This document shows, one piece after another, positions 54,126-63,900 of a DNA stretch of 64,000 nucleotides; the stretch's first letter is position 1, and each line of letters starts with the position of its first letter. The notes under the pieces are model-generated. The model saw only the letters and a list, made by a program, of their open reading frames with translations. It did no database searches and was not told where the DNA came from. The DNA comes from Actinopolyspora lacussalsi (lineage in GTDB: Bacteria; Actinomycetota; Actinomycetes; Mycobacteriales; Pseudonocardiaceae). The DNA lies in the NCBI GenBank assembly GCA_030803735.1, contig JAURUC010000001.1, positions 2,373,501 to 2,437,500 on the forward strand, in the 5' to 3' direction. Position numbers and translations under genes: made by a program.

Positions 54126-54588
54126 GGTTGTTACCTTCCCGGCCTGCCGAGTCCTCTCCCCCGTGCGGCTGGTCCTCACCGCCGTCGGACCAACCCTCTT
54201 CCGAGTGTGGCCGGTCCGCTTCCGCGTGTGGCCGTTCGGACACTTCGCCGTGTGACCGTTCGGACACTTCGCCGCGCGTCGCGCGGCTCTCGACCTCGCG
54301 AAGTGACTGTTCGAGCAACGCGACGCGCTGCCGCGTGTCGTCGAGCTCGTCGGCCAACCGATCCAACGCCCAGTCGACCTCGGAGGCCTTGTAGCCGCGG
54401 AAGACCTGTTGGAAACGCAGCGACCGGACATCGTCCCCGGTCACCGGCGGGGGCGGCAACCGGGTCGGGGTGGCCCCCGGCGGCAACGGTTCCAGTTCCT
54501 CACCGCGTCCGAACACGAGCACGGCCAGCAGATAGACCACCGCCGCCACCGCGAGCACGATCACGACGTAGATGAGTGCACTTGCCAC
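54112..54588 (-). CDS. DivIVA-domain membrane protein
   Basis: A 158-aa protein. One transmembrane helix (ALIYVVIVLAVAAVVYLLAVL) is followed by a DivIVA-type helix: RFQQVFRGYKASEVDWALDR, LADELDDTRQRVALLEQSL. The C-terminal 55 residues are low complexity and contain the repeated heptad-like unit EVSERSHG/EVSERPHA. It resembles Rv1209. A role in polar growth or wall organisation is inferred from the family. GTG 54588 has no clear ribosome-binding site. Confidence 0.82.
   Translation of the reverse strand: MASALIYVVIVLAVAAVVYLLAVLVFGRGEELEPLPPGATPTRLPPPPVTGDDVRSLRFQQVFRGYKASEVDWALDRLADELDDTRQRVALLEQSLREVESRATRGEVSERSHGEVSERPHAEADRPHSEEGWSDGGEDQPHGGEDSAGREGNNHDRT
54200..54271. repeat. Coding tandem repeat in the DivIVA-like gene
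   Basis: About three units of 21-24 bp (minus strand GAAGTGTCCGAACGG... type) encode EVSERSHG, EVSERPHA and EADRPHSE at the C-terminus of the DivIVA-like protein. Unit lengths are multiples of three, so expansion or loss keeps the frame. Confidence 0.7.
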
Positions 54589-54623
54589 AGCACAGATCGT
54601 GGCACGTGACTTCCCGCGCGGCG

Positions 54624-54959
54624 CTATCGGACCGATGCGGCGGGCGGCCCGAGCACACCGTCGATGGCCGCCGTGAACTCGCGCCAGGCACGCCGTTCGT
54701 CGTTGAGCGTTCGCATCCCGGAAGGGGTCAGGCTGTACGTCCGCCGCTGCCTGCCACCGACGGTACTCCACTCGCTGCGCACGTAACCCGCTCGTTCGAG
54801 TCGCCGCAGCGCCGGGTACACGGTCCCGGTCGGCAACGACACGGCGCCACCACTGCGCTGTTGCAGTGCCTCGATGATCGCGTAGCCGTGCAGCCGTTTG
54901 CCGTCCAGTGTGGCCAGCAGCAGTCCGTCCAAATGACCGCGGAGCGCATCAGCTTTCAC
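54624..54959 (-). CDS. PadR-family transcriptional regulator
   Basis: A 111-aa winged-helix protein. The PadR N-domain reads GHLDGLLLATLDGKRLHGYA, IIEALQQRSGGAVSLPTGTV and YPALRRLERAGYVRSEWSTV, with the wing GGRQRRTYSLTPSG. GTG 54959 lies eight bases after TAGAGT (54968-54973) with no ribosome-binding site, so the message is probably leaderless. It may control the downstream DivIVA-SRPBCC-tag genes (36-bp gap). The effector is unknown. Confidence 0.9.
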   Translation of the reverse strand: MKADALRGHLDGLLLATLDGKRLHGYAIIEALQQRSGGAVSLPTGTVYPALRRLERAGYVRSEWSTVGGRQRRTYSLTPSGMRTLNDERRAWREFTAAIDGVLGPPAASVR

Positions 54960-55091
54960 AGGTAGCCACTCTACGTTCCCGGATGGACACTGTCACCGAA
55001 TTTCCCGCAAGAGACTTAGGTCCCGTCGACACCCTTGGGGAGATGAGTTGCGTCACAGCGAACTCTCGAATCCCGATCGGGGCTCCGGGAG

Positions 55092-55661
55092 TCAGCCCGA
55101 ACAGGCCCGTAACGCCGAGTCCACGTCCTCGACCACTGTCAGCGCGTCCAGCGACTCCCGCGAGGCGAAGCCGGACTCCGCGAGTTCACGGGTCCAATCC
55201 AGCAGGCCGCGGTAGTGCCCGTCCGGATCCAGCAGCACCACGGGTTTGGTGTGCATGCCGATGTAGCGCGATGTCCACACCTCGAACAGCTCCTCGCAGG
55301 TACCGATACCGCCCGGCAGCGCGAGAAAGGCCGTGGCGTGCGCGTCCATGAGCCCCTTGCGTTCCCGCATCGTGTCGACCACCAGCAGCTCGTCCGCCTC
55401 GGTGTCGGCCACTTCGCGGTCGACCAGCTCACGGGGGATGACGCCGACGGTACGGGCTCCGCCCGAGCGGGCGGCCCGGGCGACTTCGCCCATCATGGAC
55501 ACCCGCCCGCCGCCGGAAACCAGCCTCCAGCCACGTTCGGCGATCCCGGCACCCACCTCTCCCGCGAGGCGTACGTAGCGGTCCGGGACGGGACGCGAGG
55601 CGCAGTAGACGCACACGGTGACCTGCCCGGCCGCCCCCTGTCCCTCGACGTGCTGTGTCAT
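55092..55661 (-). CDS. LOG-family protein (first of two)
   Basis: A 189-aa TIGR00730/LOG protein. The nucleotide-binding motifs SGGGRVSMMG and PGGIGTCEELFEVW (PGGxGTxxE) are intact. The family cleaves cytokinin riboside 5'-phosphates or purine nucleotides to base and phosphoribose. ATG 55661 starts 23 bp after the second LOG gene, in the same orientation. The two proteins differ strongly and have separate lengths, so they are ancient paralogues. Confidence 0.9.
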   Translation of the reverse strand: MTQHVEGQGAAGQVTVCVYCASRPVPDRYVRLAGEVGAGIAERGWRLVSGGGRVSMMGEVARAARSGGARTVGVIPRELVDREVADTEADELLVVDTMRERKGLMDAHATAFLALPGGIGTCEELFEVWTSRYIGMHTKPVVLLDPDGHYRGLLDWTRELAESGFASRESLDALTVVEDVDSALRACSG

Positions 55662-55684
55662 GCTGCCTCCGGCTGCGAAGCCTT

Positions 55685-56554
55685 TCAGTGGGCCGCGTCC
55701 CAGGCGGCGTACGCCTCCTCCACCACCCGCACCGCGTCGTCGACGTCATCGGTCAGGTGGAGCAGCCCCAGTTCCTGATCACCGATCTTACCGCTGGAGT
55801 GCATGGTGTCGCGGATCCACTCGTAGAGCCCGCGCCAGTACGAACGGCCGAACATCACCACGGGGAACTTGGTGACCTTCTTCGTCTGCACCAGGGTCAG
55901 CGACTCGAACAGCTCGTCCATCGTCCCGAACCCACCGGGCAGGCACACGAACGCCTGGGCGTACTTGACGAACATCGTCTTGCGCGTGAAGAAGTACCGG
56001 AAGTTCACCCCGAGATCGACCCACGGATTCAGCCCCTGCTCGAAGGGGAGCTCGATCCCCAGTCCGATGGACAGCCCGCCCGCCTCGGAGGCCCCTCGGT
56101 TGACCGCCTCCATGGTGCCGGGCCCACCACCGGTGATCACGGCGGAGCCGGTTCCCGCCAGGGCCGATCCCAGCCGCACTCCCTCCCGGTACTCCTCGTG
56201 CTCCCGTGGCGTACGGGCAGAACCGAACACGGTGGTGGCACGGGGAACCTCGGCCAGCGCGCCGAATCCCTCGACGAACTCGGCCTGGATCCGCATCACC
56301 CGCCAGGGATCGGTGTGCACCCAGTCGGCGGGCCCCCGGGAATCGAGCAGCCGTTGGTCGGTGGTCGTCGGCTCACCCATCCTGGAGCGGCGCAGCACTA
56401 CGGGACCGCGCTGCTTTTCGTGGGGGTGTTCGTCCCCGTTCGGATACTCACCGTCACCGCCGAGAACCTCTCCCACCGGTTGCTGTTCCTCGCTTTCCGG
56501 GTGGTGTGCTCCGTTGCCTTCCGGACCGTGGTGTCGCTGACCGTCGATCGTCAT
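55685..56554 (-). CDS. LOG-family protein, long form with N-terminal extension
   Basis: A 289-aa LOG protein. The core (about 85-285) contains TVFGSARTPREHEEYREGVR, VITGGGPGTMEAVNRGASEA, GLGIELPFEQGLNPWVDLGV and LPGGFGTMDELFESLTLVQ. The extension includes HEKQRGPVVLRRSRMG, a segment I remember as conserved in actinobacterial members next to dapE. ATG 56554 is seven bases after TAAGCT (56562-56567), consistent with a leaderless transcript; an internal ATG would drop the conserved segment. Confidence 0.88.
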   Translation of the reverse strand: MTIDGQRHHGPEGNGAHHPESEEQQPVGEVLGGDGEYPNGDEHPHEKQRGPVVLRRSRMGEPTTTDQRLLDSRGPADWVHTDPWRVMRIQAEFVEGFGALAEVPRATTVFGSARTPREHEEYREGVRLGSALAGTGSAVITGGGPGTMEAVNRGASEAGGLSIGLGIELPFEQGLNPWVDLGVNFRYFFTRKTMFVKYAQAFVCLPGGFGTMDELFESLTLVQTKKVTKFPVVMFGRSYWRGLYEWIRDTMHSSGKIGDQELGLLHLTDDVDDAVRVVEEAYAAWDAAH

Positions 56555-56809
56555 GCCACCGAGCTTATGCACTCCGCGTGAACCCCGGATGATGTCCCCG
56601 GAACGAGGGACGGGCGATCGGCTCAACCCGCTGCCGCTCCCGGCGGAGTTCGCGGTCCCCCGAAAACCGTGAGCGGAGTAACATCCTGGGCAAGCGACCC
56701 GTACCGCCACCGCACGGCGGTGGCGCGCACGAGTCGTCGGCGTGGTCTCCCCGTCCCGACGAGCGGCGGAAGGGCCGGGACGGAATCTCGCCGCCGCAGG
56801 GAGCCGGAA

Positions 56810-57814
56810 ATGATCATCGAAGTACTCATCGGCGTACTGGTCGTTCTCGCGCTCGTCGCTGCTTCCAGTGTGCGGGTCATCAGGCAGTACGAGCGCGGTG
56901 TGGTGCTGCGCTTCGGGCGGCTGCAGCGCACCGTCAGACCTCCTGGGCTGACGGCGATCGTGCCCGGGGTCGATCGGCTGCGCAAGGTCAACATGCAGAT
57001 CATCACGATGCCCGTACCGGGCCAGGAAGGGATAACCAGGGACAACGTGACGGTGAAGGTGGACGCGGTGGTCTACTTCAACGTCACCGACCCCGCCAGG
57101 GCCGTCATCAACGTGGAGGACTACCTGTTCGCCATGGGCCAGGTGGCCCAGGCCTCGCTCCGCTCGATCATCGGCAAGAGCGATCTCGACGACCTGCTGT
57201 CGGACCGGGAGAAGCTCAATCAGGGGCTGGAGGTCATGATCGACAGCCCGGCGCTGAACTGGGGCGTGCACATCGACAGGGTCGAGATCAAGGACGTCTC
57301 ACTGCCCGAGGCGATGAAACGCTCGATCGCGCGACAGGCCGAGGCGGAGCGGGAACGCCGTTCCCGGATCATCTCCGCCGACGGCGAGTTCCAGGCCTCC
57401 CGCAAGCTCTCGGAGGCCGCCGCGGTGATGGGGCAGACCCCGGCCGCGCTGCAGCTGCGGCTGCTGGAGACCGTGGTCGAGGTGGCCGCCGAGAAGAACT
57501 CCACCCTCGTACTGCCGTTCCCGGTCGAGCTGTTGCGCTTCGTGGACCGCACGCAGGACGGTGCCGCGGCCGAGTCCTCCGAGGCGATGGACACCTCGGG
57601 CAACGGCCATTCCGGGACCGAGGGCAGCGGAGAGACCGAGCAGCGCCGTTCCACGGCCGAGGAATGGTACGAGTTGCCGGACGACGCCGGAGGTGGTGTG
57701 TCCGTTCGAACCAGCGGGGTCGAAGCGGAGTCACCACCGCACGTGCCGGGACAGCGGGACACCTACGAGCGGGCCGAGGAATCGGACTCCCCACGCGCCG
57801 GACCCACCGGGTAG
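56810..57814 (+). CDS. SPFH/band 7 (stomatin-like) membrane protein
   Basis: A 334-aa stomatin/HflK-type protein. An N-terminal hydrophobic anchor (EVLIGVLVVLALVAASS) precedes the SPFH domain (VRVIRQYERGVVLRFGRLQR ... VTVKVDAVVYFNVTDPARAV) and a coiled-coil stretch (RQAEAERERRSRIISADGEF). The last 80 residues are polar and acidic. The family organises membrane microdomains and regulates proteases. ATG 56810 follows GGGAG. It converges with dapE. Confidence 0.9.
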   Translation: MIIEVLIGVLVVLALVAASSVRVIRQYERGVVLRFGRLQRTVRPPGLTAIVPGVDRLRKVNMQIITMPVPGQEGITRDNVTVKVDAVVYFNVTDPARAVINVEDYLFAMGQVAQASLRSIIGKSDLDDLLSDREKLNQGLEVMIDSPALNWGVHIDRVEIKDVSLPEAMKRSIARQAEAERERRSRIISADGEFQASRKLSEAAAVMGQTPAALQLRLLETVVEVAAEKNSTLVLPFPVELLRFVDRTQDGAAAESSEAMDTSGNGHSGTEGSGETEQRRSTAEEWYELPDDAGGGVSVRTSGVEAESPPHVPGQRDTYERAEESDSPRAGPTG

Positions 57815-57904
57815 GAATCGCCCACGAGCCGTGCTCGTTTGGTCGGGCGGCCGTCCCGTGCCTCGGCACCCCGCCCCGTCGGAAAGGCACCTCGCGTGGC
57901 GGGT

Positions 57905-58996
57905 TCAGTCCCGCACGCCGTCCCCCAGCGCCCGACGCAGCACCTCGGCGCAGTGCCGGACGTCGGCCGCGGCGACGTTCTCCTGCTGCGTGTGGGCCAG
58001 GGTCGGCGAACCGGGACCGAAGTTCACGGCGGGCATGCCGCGCGCGGCGAACCGCGCCACATCGGTCCAGCCGAGTTTGGCGACCGGCGAGGATCCGGAG
58101 GCGCGCACCAACTCGCTGGTCGCCTCCTCGGCCAGACCGGGGTGCGCTGCCCTGGCGGCGTCGACCACGGTTACCTCGAACCCCTCGAACACCTCCCGGA
58201 CCCGCTGTTCCGCCTCGGCCAACGAGGTGTCCGGGGCGAACCGGTGGTTGACGGTGACCACGCACTCGTCCGGCACCACGTTGCCCGCCACACCGCCGCT
58301 GATGCCGACCGCCTGCAGCCCTTCGTGGAAACGCAACCCGTCGATCTCGGGTTCACGCGGGGTGTACTCGGTGAGTCTGCGCAGCACCGGCTCGGCCGCG
58401 TGGATGGCGTTCTCCCCCATCCAGGCGCGTGCCGAGTGCGCCCGAACCCCGCAGGTTCGCACCTCGACCCGCAGCGTCCCCTGGCACCCCGCCTCGACGG
58501 CCGCGTTGGACGGCTCGCACACCACCGCGAGCCCACCGTCCATCCAGTCGGGCAGGTCACGCTCGATCCGGTTGAGCCCGTTGCGGTCGGCGGAGACCTC
58601 CTCGCAGTCGTAGAACACGAAGGTCAGGTCGTGCTTCGGCCGGTCGAGCGTCGCGGCGAGGTGCAGCATCACCGCGTCGCCGCCCTTCATGTCCACCGTC
58701 CCGCAGCCGTGCAGTATCTCCTCGTCCGCGCTGCCGGAACGGCGCAGCGGCAGGTTGTCGTTGACGGGAACGGTGTCCAGGTGTCCGGCGAGGACCACCC
58801 TGGACTCCAGACCGAGGTTCGTGCGGGCCAGCACGGCGTTTCCACTGCGTACGACCTCCAGCCCCGGGGCGTCCGTGCGCAGTGCCCGTTCCACGGCGTC
58901 GGCCAGCTCGTCCTCGGAACCGGAAACACTCGGGATGTCGACCAGAGCGGCGGTGAGTTCGACCGGGTCGGTGGTGAGATCCAATCGCGGCGTCAC
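57905..58996 (-). CDS. dapE: Succinyl-diaminopimelate desuccinylase DapE
   Basis: A 363-aa M20 peptidase-family enzyme. Metal ligands appear in [12 protein letters not shown] (His), [13 protein letters not shown] (Asp), [13 protein letters not shown] (Glu catalytic and ligand), VCEPSN (Glu) and LAHTQQENV (His). It frees LL-diaminopimelate from its N-succinyl form, in lysine and cell-wall synthesis. GTG 58996 lies seven bases after TAGGGT (59004-59009) without a ribosome-binding site: probably leaderless. dapD is divergent and 139 bp away. Confidence 0.94.
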   Translation of the reverse strand: MTPRLDLTTDPVELTAALVDIPSVSGSEDELADAVERALRTDAPGLEVVRSGNAVLARTNLGLESRVVLAGHLDTVPVNDNLPLRRSGSADEEILHGCGTVDMKGGDAVMLHLAATLDRPKHDLTFVFYDCEEVSADRNGLNRIERDLPDWMDGGLAVVCEPSNAAVEAGCQGTLRVEVRTCGVRAHSARAWMGENAIHAAEPVLRRLTEYTPREPEIDGLRFHEGLQAVGISGGVAGNVVPDECVVTVNHRFAPDTSLAEAEQRVREVFEGFEVTVVDAARAAHPGLAEEATSELVRASGSSPVAKLGWTDVARFAARGMPAVNFGPGSPTLAHTQQENVAAADVRHCAEVLRRALGDGVRD

Positions 58997-59135
58997 GTCC
59001 GGCACCCTACCGCCCACTGCGAGACGGTACCGGCGCGGCGATTACCGTTTTCACGGCCCCGGGTGTGGCCGCACGAGTCCCGGGAAGACTCTCCCGCTCG
59101 GCTCGAATGCCGAGTTCAAAGCCGATTGGAGAACG

Positions 59136-60125
59136 ATGAGCAGCCCGAACGCTCCGGACCCGCAGGTTACCGGCGCCCACGGTGTGGGAATCGCCACGAT
59201 CACCGACGACGGAACAGTGCTCGACACCTGGTTCCCGACCGTCCGGCTCGGTGAGCCCGAGCAGGTCGGCAGCAGCCGACTGACCACTGCCGAGGCAGCC
59301 GAGTCGCTGGGGGACGCCGGAGCGGAGCTGCTCGGCCGCGACGAGGCGCGCGGTGTGGAGGTGGTGGCCGTGCGCACGGGCATCGGCAAGCTCGCCGACG
59401 CCCCCGCCGACACCCACGATCTCTACCTGCGGCTGCACCTGCTCTCGCACCGGTTGGTGCGCCCGCACGGGCAGAACCTGGAGGGCATGTTCGGCCTGCT
59501 GTCCAACGCGGTCTGGACCAACCACGGCCCGTGCCCGGTGGAGGGCTTCGAGGCCACCAGGCTGCGACTCAGCGCGCGTGGCCCGGTGACGGTCTACAGC
59601 GTCGACAAGTTCCCCCGCATGGTGGACTACGTCATCCCGTCGGGGGTTCGTATCGGCGATGCCGACCGGGTTCGGCTGGGTGCCCACCTGGCCAGCGGCA
59701 CCACCGTGATGCACGAGGGTTTCGTCAACTTCAACGCGGGCACGCTGGGCGCCTCCATGGTGGAGGGGCGTATCTCGGCGGGCGTGGTCGTCGGTGACGG
59801 CTCGGACGTCGGGGGCGGCGCCTCGATCATGGGCACGCTGTCCGGTGGCGGTCGTGAGGTGATCTCGGTCGGCGAGCGCTGCCTGATCGGCGCGAACGGT
59901 GGCTGCGGCATCTCACTGGGTGACGACTGCGTCGTGGAGGCGGGGCTTTACCTCACGGCGGGCACCAAGGTCGCCCTGGAGGACGGCAAGCTGACCAAGG
60001 CCGCGGAGCTGTCCGGCGCGGACGGGTTGCTGTTCCGGCGCAACTCGAACACCGGCGCCGTCGAGGTCATGGCACGCACCGGCGGCAAGGTGGAGCTCAA
60101 CGCCGCGCTGCACGCCAACGACTGA
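59136..60125 (+). CDS. dapD: Tetrahydrodipicolinate N-succinyltransferase DapD
   Basis: A 329-aa left-handed beta-helix acyltransferase of the actinobacterial DapD type. Hexapeptide-repeat turns run from about 185 ([60 protein letters not shown]) to [20 protein letters not shown]. It succinylates tetrahydrodipicolinate in the diaminopimelate pathway. ATG 59136 follows GGAGA. It shares a divergent promoter region with dapE. Confidence 0.95.
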   Translation: MSSPNAPDPQVTGAHGVGIATITDDGTVLDTWFPTVRLGEPEQVGSSRLTTAEAAESLGDAGAELLGRDEARGVEVVAVRTGIGKLADAPADTHDLYLRLHLLSHRLVRPHGQNLEGMFGLLSNAVWTNHGPCPVEGFEATRLRLSARGPVTVYSVDKFPRMVDYVIPSGVRIGDADRVRLGAHLASGTTVMHEGFVNFNAGTLGASMVEGRISAGVVVGDGSDVGGGASIMGTLSGGGREVISVGERCLIGANGGCGISLGDDCVVEAGLYLTAGTKVALEDGKLTKAAELSGADGLLFRRNSNTGAVEVMARTGGKVELNAALHAND

Positions 60126-60216
60126 ACCGCCGCCGGGTCGGCACCGGTTCGACGACCACGGCGAACACGCCCCGGAAACCGGGCCGGAAAGGTCGTGTCG
60201 GCACTACCATGACGGC

Positions 60217-61197
60217 ATGTCCTCGGACGACGCTCGGGACGACGCGCGTAACCGGACCTCGACGGGGACCGATCCGGTCGACATCGGGCTGCCCGCCGAG
60301 CCGGTGCGCGCCGCGCACGGCGCGTCGATCGTCGAGCACATCCGCGCCGCGCTGGACACCAGAACCAGGGCGCTGCTGGCACACGATCCGGGGACGCGTT
60401 CCGGCTCGGATCCCGAGGACCTGCACCGGATGCGGGTGTCGGTTCGCCGGATGCGGGCGGTGCTCAAGGCCGGGCGGAGCTGGCTCGAACGGGACTGGTG
60501 CCGAGCGCTGCGGGCCGAGCTCGGCTGGCTGGGACGCGGACTGGGGCCGGTTCGGGACCTGGACGTCCAGCTGGCCGGACTTCGTGAGGAACGCGAGGAG
60601 CTGGACGAGGCCGAGCGAGTACCCGCCGACCGCCTTGTCGACGAGCTGGCCGAGCGGCGCGAGTCCGCCCGCACGGAGCTGCTGGAGATGATGCGGGCCG
60701 AGCGCTACCGGCGGTTGCTGTGGTCGCTGGGCGAGGCGGTGCACAGCGGCCCGCCGATCGCCTCGGATCCGCCCGCCGAGTCCGACGCGCTGTACGAGTT
60801 GGTGCGTGACGGCGTGCGGACCGTCGAGCGCGCTGTCGGTCGGCTGGGCGATCCGCCGACGGACGAGCGGCTACACGCGCTGCGGATCGAGGTCAAACGG
60901 CTCCGCTACTGCGCGGAACTGGCGGTGCCGGTGTTCGACGGCGTCGTCGGGGAGGTGCTCGCCGCCGCCGAGAAGCTGCAGGACGTGCTCGGGGTGCACC
61001 AGGACGCGGTGGTGACCGAGGAGTGGCTGTGGTGGTTGACCCACGGCGATGAGAACGGCTCGGAACCGGCTCCCGTCCGGGACCCCGAGGCCGTGTTCGT
61101 GGCGGGGCGACTGGCCGAGCGAGCGCGGGCTCGCAGGGTGCGACAGCGCGAGGCGTGGTGGCCCGCCTGGCGGAAGCTGCGGCGGCTGGAGCTGTAG
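60217..61197 (+). CDS. CHAD-domain protein
   Basis: A 326-aa all-helical CHAD protein. Conserved His and basic residues appear in EDLHRMRVSVRRMRAVLKAG and RLHALRIEVKRLRYCAELAV, the two halves of the positively charged pocket. CHAD domains bind polyphosphate. ATG 60217 lies six bases after TACCAT (60205-60210) with no ribosome-binding site, so the transcript may be leaderless. It follows dapD by 91 bp. Its link to polyphosphate metabolism here is inferred from the domain only. Confidence 0.88.
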   Translation: MSSDDARDDARNRTSTGTDPVDIGLPAEPVRAAHGASIVEHIRAALDTRTRALLAHDPGTRSGSDPEDLHRMRVSVRRMRAVLKAGRSWLERDWCRALRAELGWLGRGLGPVRDLDVQLAGLREEREELDEAERVPADRLVDELAERRESARTELLEMMRAERYRRLLWSLGEAVHSGPPIASDPPAESDALYELVRDGVRTVERAVGRLGDPPTDERLHALRIEVKRLRYCAELAVPVFDGVVGEVLAAAEKLQDVLGVHQDAVVTEEWLWWLTHGDENGSEPAPVRDPEAVFVAGRLAERARARRVRQREAWWPAWRKLRRLEL

Positions 61198-61330
61198 CGG
61201 GCCCTTACGGCGATGAGAGGCGGGCCGGTCGCCAGAACCGGATTCCGTGCGGAGTTCTCGCCGGTTCGCGGCAGCGTGCCGATTCGAGGCACTCGGGAAA
61301 GGGACGTGAACCGGCACCCCGACGGGGCGT

Positions 61331-61348
61331 CAATTTCTCGCGAAATCG
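61331..61348 (+). repeat. Composite intergenic element, copy G (P only)
   Basis: CAATTTC-TCGC-GAAATCG is a single P hairpin (second pair mismatched, as in copy B) followed by the usual CCGCGCCG flank. No S, Q or R module follows. It lies in the convergent gap between the CHAD and dapC genes, 33 bp before the dapC stop. Confidence 0.7.
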
Positions 61349-61381
61349 CCGCGCCGAACCGTCCCGACCCCGGAACAGCCG

Positions 61382-62527
61382 CTACTCGGCGAGACGCCGC
61401 GTGGCGGTTTCGACCCGCTCGTCGGAAGCGGTCAACGCCACCCGCACGTGCTGCTCACCGGAGGGGCCGTAGAACGTGCCGGGGGCCACCAGGATCCCGC
61501 GCCGAGCCAGCCAGTCCACCGTGCTCCAGGCATCCGTGCCGCCGCTCGCCCACAGGTAGAGCCCGGCCTCGGAGTGGTCGATCCGGAACCCGGCGCCCTC
61601 CAGCGCGCTCCACAGCCGCTCGCGCCGCGCACGGTAGCGCTCGTACTGCTGCCGCACGTGCTCGTCGTCGCCGAGCGCGGCGGTCATGGCCTCCTGCACG
61701 GGCCGGGGCATGATCATTCCGGCGTGCTTGCGCACTTCCAGCAGGTTGCCGACCAGCCGCGGATCACCGGTGACGAAGCCCGCTCGGTAGCCCGCGAAGT
61801 TGGAGGTCTTCGACAGCGAGTGAACCGCCAGCACCCCGTCAGGTCGCTCGCCGGAGACCGCGCGGTCCAGTACGGACACCGGGCGGTTCCGCCACCCCAG
61901 ATCCAGATAGCACTCATCGGAGGCGACCACGGCACCGACCTCGCGTGCCGCGCGCACCGATTCGGCCATCGTGGCGACACTGTCGACCCGCCCGGTGGGA
62001 TTGGACGGCGAGTTCAGCCACACCAGGGCGGTCCCGGTGGGCGGGGCCTGCCCGGGAGCCAGCCGAACGATCTCGGCACCGGCCAGGCGGGCTCCTACCT
62101 CGTAGGTGGGATAGGCCAGTTCGGGAATCGCCACCACGTCCCCGGGACGGACTCCCAACAGGGTGGGCAGCCAGGCGACGAACTCCTTGGAGCCGACCGT
62201 GGGCAGCACGGCTTCCGGGTCGAGCCCGGTTACGCCGTGCCTGCGCCGCAGGGTCTCGACGGCGGTGGAACGGAGTTCCGCCGTGCCGTGCGTGGCCGGA
62301 TAACCGGGCGAGTCCGCCCCGGCGGCGAGGGCTTCACGCAGCACGGGCGGCACCGAGTCGACGGGGGTGCCCACCGACAGGTTGACCACGCCGTCGGGAT
62401 GCGAACGCGCCAGCTCACCGGCCGAGGCGAGCGAGTCCCACGGGAACTCGGGCAGCCGGGGGCCCCGCGGCTCGGGCGATGACTGCCCGGTTACCGCGAC
62501 ACCGCCGGACAAACCGTCGACACTCAT
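61382..62527 (-). CDS. dapC: Succinyldiaminopimelate transaminase DapC
   Basis: A 381-aa fold-type I PLP aminotransferase. The Schiff-base Lys is in [15 protein letters not shown], with the phosphate-binding Arg following, and the Asn/Asp contacts in [11 protein letters not shown] and [11 protein letters not shown]. It converts the oxo intermediate to N-succinyl-diaminopimelate with glutamate. ATG 62527 overlaps the ferredoxin stop (ATGA). The fdxA-dapC pair also occurs in mycobacteria (Rv1177-Rv1178). Confidence 0.93.
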   Translation of the reverse strand: MSVDGLSGGVAVTGQSSPEPRGPRLPEFPWDSLASAGELARSHPDGVVNLSVGTPVDSVPPVLREALAAGADSPGYPATHGTAELRSTAVETLRRRHGVTGLDPEAVLPTVGSKEFVAWLPTLLGVRPGDVVAIPELAYPTYEVGARLAGAEIVRLAPGQAPPTGTALVWLNSPSNPTGRVDSVATMAESVRAAREVGAVVASDECYLDLGWRNRPVSVLDRAVSGERPDGVLAVHSLSKTSNFAGYRAGFVTGDPRLVGNLLEVRKHAGMIMPRPVQEAMTAALGDDEHVRQQYERYRARRERLWSALEGAGFRIDHSEAGLYLWASGGTDAWSTVDWLARRGILVAPGTFYGPSGEQHVRVALTASDERVETATRRLAE

Positions 62528-62844
62528 TCGCCCTGCGGGGGCAGGCTGGACACGGGCTCGACGTCCTTGTTGACCTTGCCCACCTTGGCAGCGCCGCCCG
62601 GTGAACCCAGGTCGTCGAAGAAGTCCACGTTGGCCTGCGTGTAGGCGGCCCACTCGTCGGGAACGTCGTCCTCGTAGTAGATGGCCTCCACCGGGCAGAC
62701 CGGTTCACAGGCACCGCAGTCGACGCACTCGTCCGGATGGATGTAGAGCATCCGCCCGCCCTCGTAGATGCAGTCGACGGGGCATTCCTCGATGCATCCC
62801 TTGTCGAGCACGTCGACGCAGGGCTCGGCGATCACGTAGGTCAC
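62524..62844 (-). CDS. fdxA: 7Fe ferredoxin (3Fe-4S/4Fe-4S), FdxA type
   Basis: A 106-aa bacterial-type ferredoxin. The N-terminal cluster set is [19 protein letters not shown] (one ligand position altered to give a 3Fe-4S cluster), and [12 protein letters not shown] gives the 4Fe-4S cluster. GTG 62844 follows AGGAGAG. It carries electrons in the cytoplasm. It overlaps dapC by four bases, so the two are translated together. Confidence 0.94.
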   Translation of the reverse strand: MTYVIAEPCVDVLDKGCIEECPVDCIYEGGRMLYIHPDECVDCGACEPVCPVEAIYYEDDVPDEWAAYTQANVDFFDDLGSPGGAAKVGKVNKDVEPVSSLPPQGE

Positions 62845-63024
62845 GATTGCTCTCCTGCTTGGTACGTTTTCTCGTCCCGCGCCGGTTTCCGCGCGGCTGA
62901 CGCCAGTATCCCTCGGAAGCGCCCCGTACACATAGGTGGTTCCACAGCGCGGGAGCCACGATGAGGGTACTCGGCCCCGCACTCGTCGGTAAACGGCCAC
63001 GCGCCGTGGCGACACCGTGAGTAC

Positions 63025-63894
63025 TCAGTCGGTTGACAACCTACCTTGCTTGTTGATCCATTTGCTCGCCTTCCGCGCGATACCCCGCAGCGCGGCTCGT
63101 TCTCCCAGGTAACCGCCCACGACACCGACCACGGGCAGCGAACCGAGCACCTCATGGTGCAGCCTTCCCTGCGGGCGCGCGTCCAGCGCGGCGTGCACCT
63201 CCCAGAGCGCACGTGCCATTCGCCACACCGACCGTGCGAGCGCCCTGGAGCGGGAACGCCGCCCGTCCGTCAGTTCACCGGTGAGCTCGGCCGCCCGCCG
63301 CTCTTCGGCCCGCTGCTGCTCGGTACCGCCGCCGGCCGCGACCTCGCGGGAAATATCGCGACCGAGCATCACGTGCGCGATCATCCTGACCTGCTCCGTC
63401 CGGTCGTGCAGTCCGTGTTCACCGGCGACGGCGACGAGGACGAGTCCCTGCGCGACCGTTCCCAGCGCGTTGCGCAGGGGCAGTTTGGAAGTGACGACCC
63501 CGCCGAAGCGGGGCAGCCCGACGATCGCGGCGAGGAACCTGCCCACCCGCAGCGACCACCAGTCGCAGCGCTGCGAGACGGTCATCGCGTCCCAGGCCGA
63601 GCTGCCGGGAACCCGCATACCGTCGAGCCTGCGCAGCAGCCCCGCGGTGTTCTTCCGCCGGGAACCGTCCGCCGCATCCGTTCGGTGGTCCGTCACCGAT
63701 TCGAGTTCGCCGGTGGCTCGGCCGCTCGCGCCGTCCGCCCCGGCGCGGAGGTCGTCCCCGGTGGGTTGTGGATCGAACCTGCCGCGCAGCCGGAACGGGT
63801 CGGACTCCCGCAGCGCGCGCAGCACCGGATCGCAGGCACGCACGAACGGCCGCAGCACCTCGGCGAGTCGCTCGTCGGTGATCACCTCGGCCAC
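63025..63894 (-). CDS. Actinobacterial hypothetical protein (289 aa)
   Basis: An unrecognised 289-aa protein. It starts MAEVITDERLAEVLRPFVRA and has a central Gly/Ala-rich stretch between 45 and 80. The C-terminal half is basic and helical, with hydrophobic segments FLAAIVGLPRFGG and LPVVGVVGGYLGE. The tail is RKASKWINKQG-like. GTG 63894 follows GAGGTGAG by five bases. Neighbouring genes (fdxA, dapC) suggest a conserved cluster, but I cannot assign a role. Confidence 0.7.
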   Translation of the reverse strand: MAEVITDERLAEVLRPFVRACDPVLRALRESDPFRLRGRFDPQPTGDDLRAGADGASGRATGELESVTDHRTDAADGSRRKNTAGLLRRLDGMRVPGSSAWDAMTVSQRCDWWSLRVGRFLAAIVGLPRFGGVVTSKLPLRNALGTVAQGLVLVAVAGEHGLHDRTEQVRMIAHVMLGRDISREVAAGGGTEQQRAEERRAAELTGELTDGRRSRSRALARSVWRMARALWEVHAALDARPQGRLHHEVLGSLPVVGVVGGYLGERAALRGIARKASKWINKQGRLSTD

Positions 63895-63900
63895 GGTTGC

